From NCBI GenBank assembly GCA_010015745.1, contig ML978155.1, forward strand, positions 310,001-374,000: a stretch of DNA of 64,000 nt, given 5' to 3'. A program made the translations under genes and the position numbers. The notes under the pieces were generated by a model. That model did not search any database and was not told where the DNA came from. It saw only the letters and a program-made list of their open reading frames with translations. Positions 12,565-22,791 of the stretch are shown piece by piece; position 1 is the first letter of the stretch; every line of letters starts with the position of its first letter. This stretch comes from Setomelanomma holmii (lineage: Eukaryota > Ascomycota > Dothideomycetes > Pleosporales > Phaeosphaeriaceae).

Positions 12565-14458
12565 ACGCAGAGTGGTATGCCCTTTGCCGCACTTTTGGCG
12601 ACAAGATACTATGTGACGGCAATATGGTATCGTTGTACATCATTCAGCTTGCCTTGACAGATTATGCGTGCTAGAGACTAAGCGCAACATCTATCTGGTA
12701 GTAGATCGTGAGCGAGACATTGTAGTATGTCGTGTATCAGAATAGCAATCAGCAAAAGCCGTTCCTGAGTGTTGTCGTTTCCTACAACTACTCGAAATCA
12801 TACACTTTGCAAACAAACAATCATGCGCAGCACGTCAAACCTAGTCACGCACGCGTCGCTCCCATCACGCTATCCAAACTCCATCCCGCACCAAAAAGCC
12901 CCTCAGCCCTGCATGCGATCCGTTTCCGGCGACTCCTGGATCTCCACTACTTTTTGCTAGAACTGCTACTACATTAGTACAACGTGTAAGCTGTTGTCCA
13001 CAGTAATACAACGCTCCGCGGCATTGGAGTTCTAGCGCGTTGTTCGCGCGTGTTCGTGAAAAGGGGGGCTATTGGGAGACCGTTGTGGTGGGAGGATTTG
13101 TGGGTAAGAGGTGCTGTTGGGACTTGGGTTTTTATATTTAGAGGTCTGGAACGTGGTAGTGTGGATAGACACGACTATCCATCAAGTCCGTGTAGGCTTG
13201 TTGCCGTTTACACGATGGCGGTTTGAGGGGATAATCGTTGTTGTAGGAGGGAGTGGTTAGGTACGGCTTCGTGCTCGTATCATGTGGCGCTTGTTCTGCG
13301 CGTATGCGCGAAACGAAACCAAACGTAGGATGCGATGCGCGCATGTTTCGATGTCAAAATGTTTCAAAGGGTGTTTCGTTCGGCTCAAATGAACACGTAT
13401 ACATCCAGACACATGATCTAGGTCGATACAAGCTATGATAAGACTTGTCTCGAGATCATGCCCATCTTCATGCTGTGATCGTACACTCACGCACGACTAA
13501 GATCGTACCTGCACGTTGCTGACAGCATCACGTGCCCTCATGACTCGTACCCTCTCAACCTCGTCGTTCTGCCTCGTATTGCAACTCACCACCAGTAGTA
13601 GCGTGAACTACTCCGGCAGGGTACCGTAACCACCAGCTCCACCTCTTGACCTCGCGCAAGTTGAGGATTCGTAACAGGCTCTCTGTTCCGCCACGTCCCA
13701 GTCTCCCAGCCCATAAGCTTGTTCCAGATTAGTCCTTCGTATCGCACGCCAGTCTCAGTCATCATGCGCCGAAAAAGAACATGACATCATGGCTTGCGCA
13801 ATGCAGGCAAGACACGCGAAGCGAAGCGAAGAGGCGAAGGCAAGAAAACGTGGTTCATGCATGTATTGAGGCGAAATGTGTTTTTTCAGCGACGGCAGAA
13901 TGCATTCTGTATGCAGCTCATAGATTTCTCGTCTAAACTTGACAGGATTGTGACTTTGTTCCTCGGCTGGTGCGATTAGCGGGCGATCGTCGTATGGAAA
14001 TTGTAGCCTAATATGGGCGGGATGGAAACCTTGCCCGCTTCGATTTGCTTTGCTTGGCGGTGGGTGATCAGCGTTGTCATATTAATCCAGATGGTGATCT
14101 TGCGAGGGTTGAGGTGGCTTGTTTAATTGCAAGGTTACACCTCAGTGGGGGTGCTGCGGGCACTGTACATCATTAATGTCGGGTATAGAACTGCCACGTG
14201 ATGTGCATGAAGGAAGGCATTTGAGGATGTAAATCAAGACCTGCTCTGTTCAACAGTGCACTATAGGTCTGATCAAATTGGTACTAATATGATATAATGC
14301 GATGCAGTGTGGTGATCGTCGTTCGTGGACGATAATGGTATCTCGAAACAAGCAACGCCAAAAATGTTTACTGCCAAACCCATGTATCTGTACGCCACTG
14401 AAATGCTGCGGATGCCAACGCCTCTAGGTGATCTAAAGATAAATGGACACGGCAACGA
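12565..14458. other. Intergenic, no gene recognised
   Basis: About 1.9 kb between two gene ends. Open frames are short and lack family motifs. One stretch near 13,790-13,860 is purine-rich (AAGCGAAGAGG-like), but nothing else is distinctive. Confidence 0.5.
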
Positions 14459-15400
14459 TCAGCTGCTGTCCTCGCTCGTTGTTGCATCGCTTGTGGTTGA
14501 CGACGCCGACTTGTTGGACCCTGGCAATGGGGCCAAGGTCCACCGCCAGTCCCGTGTCCTCTTTCGCCGACCTGCCACCGGTGTCTCGGGGCAGGTGTCG
14601 CTTTCGTCCTCGGAGGATGACGAGTCTCGCTTCTCACCCGTCCGCGGCTCTCTGGGGCGAGGTGAGCTTTCCAGTGTTGAGAAGCTCGCGCTGGCACTGT
14701 CTGCTGGCGATTGCACAGGCGAGAGGGAAGCGGCTTTCGTTGAGTCGGAATTGAGCGAGTGGTGTATGGCTGGTGAAGCGGAGTCCGTAGAGGCACTGGA
14801 GGCGACCGAGGATAGCGTTGATACAGACGATTCGATGTCTGAGTGTGCTAGTGTATATTTGACGGTCGTGATTTCCTCCTCCAACGGCGTGCGGAAGGAC
14901 ACACGCTTCTCGGCAGGAAACATGGGCCGGGACGAGGCCATCTTGCGCGGTATTATTGACCGTTGTGGGCTATTTGCGAGTATGGAGTGGAGGTTGTGTG
15001 GCTGCTTGTACGGTATCGATATGGTGGCAGACTCCTGCGAGGCTGATGTGAGTGCTGAGGAGAGGGTGGACGCTGAGCTGGGCGTGGTGGAGGCGCTGGT
15101 CGCATTCGGGATGCTGCTGTCGATGGAGAGGCGTGGTTTCGAGGGGCGCTGCTGCTCGAGGGTGGGGTATGCGTTGGAGAAGGTGTTGATCCTGGTGGGC
15201 GAGACGGCGCTGAGGGTGTCGAGTCGCAAACTGGCGCCCTTGCCAAAGCTGCGCGGAGTCGAGGTATTAACGGAGAGCTTGGGGCGCTGGGGTACGGGCC
15301 CGCGTGGTATTATAGGCAGCGAGGTGGTCATGGTGTTGGCGGGGGCAGGTGACGGAGCGTAGGTGGGCGGCATCGAGTGTGATATAGTCGAGAGCATCAT
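14459..15400 (-). CDS. Ser/Thr-rich hypothetical protein with RKRTRDWRWTL motif
   Basis: Function unknown. ATG 15400 opens an uninterrupted frame of 313 codons. The protein is rich in Ser, Thr and Pro and looks largely disordered. Two short blocks look conserved: PMFPAEKRVSFRTPLEEEI followed by TVKYTLAHSDIES in the middle, and GRRKRTRDWRWTLAPLPG near the C-terminus. As I recall it, fungal orphan proteins carry the same pair of blocks, which is why I prefer this strand. The RVSF block fits the RVxF consensus used to dock protein phosphatase 1, but that is inference. The opposite strand holds a 345-codon open frame over the same DNA (14325-15362), which I treat as a shadow. An upstream in-frame extension would read through a minisatellite, so 15400 is the better start. 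Confidence 0.65.
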   Translation of the reverse strand: MMLSTISHSMPPTYAPSPAPANTMTTSLPIIPRGPVPQRPKLSVNTSTPRSFGKGASLRLDTLSAVSPTRINTFSNAYPTLEQQRPSKPRLSIDSSIPNATSASTTPSSASTLSSALTSASQESATISIPYKQPHNLHSILANSPQRSIIPRKMASSRPMFPAEKRVSFRTPLEEEITTVKYTLAHSDIESSVSTLSSVASSASTDSASPAIHHSLNSDSTKAASLSPVQSPADSASASFSTLESSPRPREPRTGEKRDSSSSEDESDTCPETPVAGRRKRTRDWRWTLAPLPGSNKSASSTTSDATTSEDSS

Positions 15401-15460
15401 GTGCGGGTGCTGGGGGGCGCAGATGATGTGGTGGAGGGGAGCCGCGCACTCGTGTCCTGG

Positions 15461-15500
15461 GCGTGTGGGCGTGTGGGCGTGTGGGCGTGTGGGCGTGTGG
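15461..15500. repeat. Minisatellite, five copies of an 8-mer
   Basis: Five perfect tandem copies of GCGTGTGG read directly on the plus strand. It sits 61 bp upstream of the start of the minus-strand gene at 15400, in the shared promoter region with the polymerase gene at 15984. Such arrays are prone to length change. Confidence 0.95.
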
Positions 15501-15983
15501 GCTGCTCGCGGTGGGCTGCTGATGCTATGCCGTTGCAACGCCGGGGTGCAGAGCAGAACTGGAGACGGCCGATCAAGTCAGAATCGCCAGCAGAGGGCAG
15601 CGCCGAGGGGCAGTCGGTGTTATAGCGCCCCTGCGCTGCCCTGGCCGTCCCAAGCCTGGTGCTGCTCTCAACGCAGCGGGAGGTCGAGTTTGCTGGGTTA
15701 GTCCTACTCGAGAGGCCTGGCAAGCGCTGCATTACGACTGGCTTCCAAGAATACCCGCGCCCACAGCCCCAAAATAGCACAGTGGCAAACGCCGGGGCCT
15801 CACGCACGCTACGCTATCCTCCACGCGGCCGGGGTGTGCGCAAGACCAATCGACGTCGGATATTGCGAGAGCCTTGGCGCCGACCTGCTTCATGGGCGTT
15901 TCAATCCTCCGCTGTAACCTGCAGAAAGACGCGCATCCAGTCTGCGAAGCGCCGATGCCCTCCGCGCTTCTGCCGGCGCCTCC

Positions 15984-18544
15984 ATGGCCTTCCCCAGCAG
16001 CAAGAGCAAGAAGCCAAAGACACCCAAGCGGCAGCTCGAAACCACCGTCATCCACTTCGTAAGCACGCAGTCCAGGCAGCCCGTTACGAATAGTCTCGCC
16101 GCAAGGCTGTGTGTCCGCTGATTCTAACGCCGTGTTTTGCCCAGGACTACGTACGTTGGCCCCGGTCCTCGCCGCATTCGGCAACGCCTATACGGCCTCC
16201 GATCTGATCTCCACAGGACTGCTTCTACGCCAGCGTCTTCGAAAATGAGAATCCGAGCTTGAAGACGCTGCCCCTGGCTGTGCAGCAGAAGCAGATTGTC
16301 GTGACCTGCAACTACGAGGCCCGCCGTCGAGTATGCTAACCCTCATCCTACACGCCGTGCAAGGCATTCCTCCATGTTGTGTCTCAGCAGCCATCCTTTC
16401 GCAGCCTTGTAGGCCGCTTTGTTTATAGCGGCAGGGCTTAGTTAAGGTGCACCTCGTGTAAGCTGGCTAACCTTCGCCGTAGGGCCTGTACAAGCTGCAG
16501 CTGATCAGCGAGGCCAAAAGACTGTGTCCAGATGTAGTCATCGTCCTGGGTGAGGACCTCAATCGCTTTAGGAATGCCTCAAAAGAGCTGTATGCTTTCC
16601 TCAGGTCCTTTTCCTGGAATGTGCGCTGCGAGCGTCTCGGCTTCGATGAGGTGACGCTCCCCGCATGCCTCTGTTTGCCCTGTCTCAACACTGCCCCGCC
16701 TAGCATCAGCACTTCGACTTGACTTATCAGGAGTCCTCGCCGCGGCCTTGCTTTGTAGATGTGGATTGACTTGGTGTAGGTATTCATGGACGTGTCCGAC
16801 ATCATCGAGTACAACGCAAGCATATTAAACGCCAACAATCTTCGTCATTCCTTTTTCTGTCTCTCCAAGCATGATCCCACTGTCGGATTCCCTTTCGACG
16901 CGACGATTGTGGCTGGTCACACCTATCCCGAAACGTCAAATGATACTTTAGGTAAGCTTCAAACCACTGTCAGATACGATGTGGCGCGGTTGCGATCATG
17001 TCTTGTCCCTTCTAGAACGCATTGGCGAAACAAGGCAGATATTCGTCACACCTGAAGCGCCTCGCGGCTATCACACGGGGCGTGGATGCATAATCACTCA
17101 GCACTCGGCGCTTGCATACTTTCGACCAATCGCATCGTAACCGTTTCTGCACTTCGTGTAGTCTTCCGCATTGCCCTCAAGAGACTTTGATAACTTGGTT
17201 GCCAGTTCAAGCTAATCAACAACAGGTGATGAGCAATTGGAGCCTCTGCAGCTCCGCTTGTTGTTGGCAAGCCATCTCGCTCAGTATATGCGAGGCCGTC
17301 TCGAATCAGAGAAGGGTTACACTGCGACCGTTGGTATCTCAACCAATAAAGTACTTGCGAAACTTGTGGGTAACCTGCACAAACCCAATGGCCAGACCAC
17401 TTTACTGCCGCCATACAATCGCGCTGAAGACGAAGTGGCCGACAATGTCACGTTGTTCATGGACGAGCATGAGGTCGGCAAGATTCCGGGGATAGGTTTC
17501 AAGATGGCACAGAAAATTCGTACGCATGTGTTACAACGACCGGCCAATTTCGACAACGGGCTTGTGTATGGAGGGACCAAAGAGAACGTTCTTGTTCGTG
17601 ACGTGAGACAATATCTAGGTATGGGCCCAGAAACACTTGAACGACTACTGGGTGGATCTGGTGTCCCAGCCGGTATTGGTACGCGCATATGGGATTTGAT
17701 GAATGGCTGTGACGCTATCGAGGTTGGACAAGCTCGAGAGGTGCCCACGCAGATCAGCATCGAGGACAGCTACATTCGGCTCGATACACTGGACGAAGTG
17801 ACCAAAGAGCTGCGGATGCTGGCGATTAGCTTGTTGAAACGCATGCACGCAGACTTGCTGGAGGAAGAGGAGGAAGAGCAAATGCCTATTGATAGTTCTG
17901 TCGTGCAACACGCACCGACCAAACGATGGCTCGCGCATCCAAAGACCATTCGTATTTCAACACGGCCCCGGCCGCCACAGAACCCTGACGGCAGTCGTAA
18001 TCGTTCATTTGCTCGCATTTCGAAGTCTACTTCGATGCCTGGCTTCGTCTTCAGTTTGAAAGAGGACATCAGTACTTTAGTGGAGAGACTGATCGTCCAG
18101 ACCTTGCTTCCACTCTTCCGCCAACTGCACCCTGAGAAAAGTGGCTGGAACCTGAGCCTCGTAAATATTGCTGCGGCAAACATGGCAGATGCAGCGAGCG
18201 AAAAGGGCGGCGTGGGAAGAGATATCGCTAAGATGTTCAGACGGCAAGACGACGTACTCAAGCAACGGAGAGTAGCAGACGAGGTGGATGAAAGTGTCAT
18301 GAGCGACAAAAAGGTCGATCCACCGCCAGCAGCCCAGCTAATACTGCCTCCATATCTGTCGGATAGGGAGGGCTCTGAAGACAAACCGACGCCTTCGCAA
18401 GAGGGAAGTCGTCCTATAGTAGACCACTGGGATTCAGAGGATGAGGAAATGCTTGACGCGGATGCGTACCGATGTGAAGAATGTGGCGCTTTCATGCCAT
18501 TGTTTGCAATGGGTGCTCACGAACGGTGGCATGCACAGTGTTGA
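15984..18544 (+). CDS. Y-family translesion DNA polymerase, iota type
   Basis: An error-prone polymerase that bypasses damaged template bases in the nucleus; closest to DNA polymerase iota (RAD30-like). Exons are 15984-16058, 16145-16150, 16217-16330, 16483-16650, 16780-16951 and 17226-18544, all in phase, giving about 617 residues. The first catalytic motif assembles as VIHF-DY-DCFYASVFE across three exons, the middle one only six nucleotides long. The second catalytic motif is RLGFDEVFMDVSD. Palm, thumb and little-finger regions follow (GYTATVGISTNKVLAKLVGN, then the helix-hairpin block GKIPGIGFKMAQKI). An acidic insert EEEEEE precedes the little finger. The C-terminus YRCEECGAFMPLFAMGAH is a UBZ-type ubiquitin-binding C2H2 finger, linking it to ubiquitylated PCNA. 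The 274-bp intron 16952-17225 is long and could hide another small exon. Confidence 0.9.
16145..16150 (+). other. 6-nt microexon (Asp-Tyr) of the polymerase gene
   Basis: GACTAC is flanked by an acceptor (TTTTGCCCAG) and a donor (GTACGT). Including it restores the Y-family motif with its first metal-binding Asp; skipping it keeps the frame but loses two residues, one of them an Asp of the motif. Confidence 0.8.
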
Positions 18545-18997
18545 CACTCGCACATATTGGAGGCATGAATACTCTTCAACTGTCTAGGCCTGGAAAATCA
18601 TTCAATTAGCTCATAACGGTAGCCTTGTTCTGTCTGTCCATGAACAGTGCTGCACGTGCTGAGGCGCAGCTTCCTGATGTACCCAGCCACGTGCGACCGT
18701 GACTACGCACAGCCCACCTCTGGTCGAAAGCGTATGCTGACACCACCCCGAACTTATGCCAGCCATCTTTTTCTCCAGCTATCGACTTTTCTGCTATTAT
18801 CGTCACAGCAACTGCGAGTCTTGTGCAATTCTAGTCGACTTGGGCAAACCCACTTCATCAGGCTGAATGCACGACATTACATCTCATCTTCCGAGCGCTG
18901 CATCTGAGGCCACCATAAGACGTTTCCGCGCCCCAACGAATTGATAGAGATGTCCCTCGCTCGAGAGGCTTGCTGATAGGTCAACATTGCGAGCTGC

Positions 18998-21077
18998 ATG
19001 GCCATGGACATCGAAGTATTTGCCGTACATAATCTTGACGATGAAAATGGCGATCTTTTGTGCGAGGTTGAAGAGGCTATCAAGAGGTTAAAGCTGCCAA
19101 GCCTCGGTGAGCTGGTGATGGGCAAGAACGGACGACACAGTAAGTACTAGGAGCGCTACGTCTCTGGTGCTCTCTTATCTCACTGACAAAGTTCCCTCCT
19201 GTGACGATTGGAGGTTACGAATCGGTGTAGTCGGACAGCATGGATCGTGCTGTACACTGGGCCGCCTTCAGTCGCGCGCCAAATCTTGTCTTAGGTGTTC
19301 AATCCTGCGGCAGGTTGCGGGACGCTTCGTTCCTCAGAGTTTGCAAAGAGCGACCAGGTGCGTCTCATTCGACTGGACCGCTCCAAAGCAACCCCTGTTC
19401 CAGATTTCTGTATGGACCTCACGCGACCATCAACGAAGTCTCGGCAGGCGTCTCTTTTATCTTTTCTCGGAGTCCTACGATTGGTACATATGCGAATCCA
19501 GGATACAGCTGATCGTCCCAAAAGCTCCCCATCTTTAGGGCAGTGTCTCCCTGCCATATGTGTGGGCTGTTGCGATGGAATGGCTAAAAGCATGCGAAAG
19601 CCACTCCCTAGGATGCCGAATCGATTTCGAGACTCCCATGCTACCAAAGCGAGTTCTTGATCTCAAAGTAAGCTCCAACGACCAGAACGCCCTAAAACTG
19701 TTCGAGAGTAATGGTATATGTGCGAGTTATATGTGTCTTAGTTACTGCTGGGGCCTAAAGGGCTGTGACTTCAAGACAACTTCGCGGAACTTGAATGCTT
19801 ACCAAAGAAAGATTGCCTTCGAAGACCTTCCAACCACTGTCAGAGAAGCGGTCATCTTCACGAGATGGCTCGGCATCCGATATCTTTGGATCGATGCCTT
19901 GTACATCATACAAGATAGTAGATCGGAATGGGAGAGAGAATCTGGCTGTATGGCATCGATTTATGAGAACTCATTCTTCACTCTGTCCGCAGCGAGAGCG
20001 GCTGACAGCGGTGGTGGCTTTTTTTCGAATACCAACTGCAGCGCACAACAGACCGATCTCTTCTGTGAAGAAAAAGGAGTCAAAGATCGAGCTCAAATGA
20101 TCGGGTACGTCCCGCATCTTCCAATCGATGCTGAGCTCAACGTAATGCGGCAAGAGAGCGGTGTCGATGCAACCTTTCCATTGCTCTCCTGCGCGTGGGC
20201 CTTTCAGGAACGCATTCTCTCGCCGCGCATCCTCCACTTCGGCGACAAGGAGCTAGATTGGGAGTGCCGTCGAGTGACTGACTGTGAATGCCACGTGGAG
20301 AGAACCGCTAAGACTTGGGCAAAAGGTCAATGTGTAGCCCTGCTCGAGCCTTCTTCTGCTTCTCTTGTTGGCCAGCTGGACTGCCTGCGACAGCGGAAAC
20401 TACTAGTCGAAAAGTACTCCGAGCATCATCTTACTTTCGCGACTGACCGCCTCCCGGCAATGTCCGGCCTCGTGAAACAGATTCAACGAAATGAGCTAGT
20501 GAGCAACTATGTTGCAGGTATCTGGGACAACGATCCTGGTGCATTACTTTGGCACATACGTGGCGACCCTCTCCAGCCAACGCCGACGTATATCGCTCCA
20601 TCCTGGTCGTGGGCATCGGTCAATCGCGCCATCCGCTATCTTGTTCATTTGGACTCAACAGACACGCTATATCATAATGTAGTCGGGCAAGATTGCACGT
20701 TAGCAGGAGAAGACCGTACCGGCAGTGTCTCGTCAGGAGAAATCGACGTTCGAGGTAGTCTCGAGAAGACAACCTACGCGAAAGGGTCTTGGAGCTTCGC
20801 AGAATCGACACTCATATGGAAATCTAATAAGGTCTTGACACCCCGGGACACCACCGCGGCGCAGCAATTTGCACCAGACTTACGCTTACTTCGCTTGGCA
20901 GAAGTCCGTGGCGAAGCCTTCTTTATGATTTTGAACCGTGTGATGGGCAGTCTTTATCGAAGTGTAGGAATGCTTGAGATAAGAGGACCTGGAGGCACCC
21001 CTCCAACGCTTGCAGCTGAACCCCGACTAGCAGCGTGCTCGCTTTTTCGACGCGAAGGGATCTATACAGTCTGCTGA
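18998..21077 (+). CDS. HET-domain (heterokaryon incompatibility) protein
   Basis: HET proteins act in non-self recognition and cell death when incompatible hyphae fuse; the specific partner here is unknown. My model is 18998-19139, 19192-19409 and 19539-21077, about 632 residues. The third exon follows a CATCTTTAG acceptor whose TAG is also an in-frame stop, so without this splice the gene would look broken. The HET core is clear: YMCLSYCWGLKG, then LPTTVREAVIFTRWLGIRYL, WIDALYIIQDS, WERESGCMASIYENSFFTLSA and, later, LLSCAWAFQERILSPRILHF. The usual Ser and Cys of the WIDSLCIIQD motif are Ala and Tyr here. The Cys cluster CLRCSILRQV upstream is typical of HET N-termini. The first intron ends in AAAG, so the 5' model is less certain than the core. 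The gene converges on the SDR gene. Confidence 0.8.
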
Positions 21078-21336
21078 GTTGCAAAAAGCCTAGAAAGTCG
21101 ACTCAAAACCGTGCCGACAGTTCGACCCAAGCTTGAGCAACAGGGCCGTCTAGTTTGACCACGAGCAATAACTCGATGAGACCGCAAAAGCAGCATGAAG
21201 TCGAGCTGATGGGCGATCGCTAGGACTTGTCTAGCCAAAGTGTTCATTCTCAAGCAGGCGGTCCAGTCTCTTCCAGGAATTCCGGAACATAGAGGAGCTT
21301 GCCTACTCTGTTACGAAGTAAGAAGATACCGTCATC

Positions 21337-22318
21337 CTACAGATGCTGCCATTCAATCTCCTTCTCATCTCGATAGAACGCACCCGATTTGCTACCGAGC
21401 TCATGCAACGCCAAATACACGGGCGTACTCGCACCAGCATCCGGAGTCTTGGTCCCGTTTCCTTTAGTCATATCCGTGTTCACGTACCCGGGACAACAGC
21501 TATCGACTAGCACACCACTACCCTTCTCCTGTAATTCCGTCGCAATCGCTCTCGTGCCTCCAATCAGTCCAGCCTTGCTCACTGCATACGCCGCGCTCGG
21601 AAATCCAGCTTCCTTCTCCTTTCCAGCGGTGACGGACTCTTGGAATTCCTGCATGATGCTCGTAATATCGGCCTCGCTTTTCGCAGCTAGGAAGCGCTCG
21701 CGAATCGCCGGCGAGTACTTGGACAGCGAACCGGCTGTGCTCGCTACGTTAACGATGCGGCCGGTTGGTTTGAGCAGCGGGAGAAAAGTCCGGGTAGCCG
21801 AGAGTGTGTTGTAGTAATTACAATGCAGCGTTGTCTTGACCACATCGGCATCTTTCAAAATCAGCACAGATTATCATAAAATATATCTTGCGGCAACGTA
21901 CCAAACCCATTCATAGCGATCCCTGCATTATTAATCACAAAATCAATCCCCTCATCATGCTTCTCTTTCAAATGTTTGGCAAGCCTCTCCACACTCGCGC
22001 TATCCGTAACATCAAAAGCATGGAACTTGATCTCAGCGAGGCCGCCGTCGGCTTTCAGTGCTTTGGCTTTCTTGAGTTGCGCATCCTGTTCGAGGGATCT
22101 GAGCGCGGCTTCGCCACGGCCTTGATCGCGGGCTGTCAGATAAATCAAGAATGGGCCGGTGTTGAGGGGCGATTTGGGGTATTGCAGGGCGAGTTGGCGG
22201 ACTATGGCTAGGCCGATGCCCTGGAAAAGCGGGTCAATAAAAGCATGAATGATATCAATCAGAGAGAAGTTACTTTGTTTGCGCCCGTGACTACGCCGAT
22301 TCGGGAGTACGAAGACAT
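21337..22318 (-). CDS. Short-chain dehydrogenase, carbonyl reductase (CBR1-like)
   Basis: A classical-type NADPH-dependent SDR expected to reduce carbonyl groups of aldehydes, ketones or quinones in the cytosol; substrate unknown. Exons (minus strand) are 22274-22318, 21902-22220 and 21337-21851, with introns of 53 and 50 bp; all phases agree and the product is about 292 residues. Splicing rebuilds the Rossmann motif RIGVVTGANK-GIGLAIVRQ. NNAGIAM follows, and the second join gives NGF-DADVVKTTLHCNYYN. The catalytic Ser lies in IVNVASTAGSLS, and the Tyr/Lys pair is YAVSKAG. A long insert between these two motifs is usual in CBR1-type enzymes. The motif CCPGYVNTDMT follows. The alternative is a fungal-specific SDR of secondary metabolism, but no cluster surrounds it. 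Confidence 0.9.
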
Positions 22319-22791
22319 TGTGGTTGCGGGATCTGAGAAAGGGGATATGGGAGATAGTGTTTGCCAGAAGGTGCGTTGAACTTGTAATATATTCTTTAGT
22401 GATTATCTCATTAATCATCTTCGATCGTGTTCGGACTTAAGCCTTGCCTCGACTGTGGATCCTTAAGCTTTCAACACGTCATCTGCTGGTTGCACGCTAA
22501 GCTCTTCGCGCTTGACAGTATGTGGAAGTTCGTGCGACTTCATCAGAAGCTCTATATCTCGAGTGGATTGAATTCAGAGACCATCTCAAGACAAGTTTTG
22601 TTCTTCGTGGCTCGTTCGAGATTATTCGAAATAGGAACATGTATGGCAATCACCAGATTACTAATCGCTCATCTTTTGCTCCTTTTCTACACAATTTCTA
22701 AAACAGATTCTGTCCCCAGAAAACACTGCATGATGGCTCAGTCGGTCTTCCACTTCATCCTCGTCCACTTCCTGACTTCATGTTGGTTGCT

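Noticed and set aside
14325..15362. 345-codon plus-strand frame as a gene
   Set aside because: The opposite strand carries blocks I associate with a fungal orphan family (RVSFRTPLEEE, RTRDWRWTL). The plus frame has no recognisable motif.
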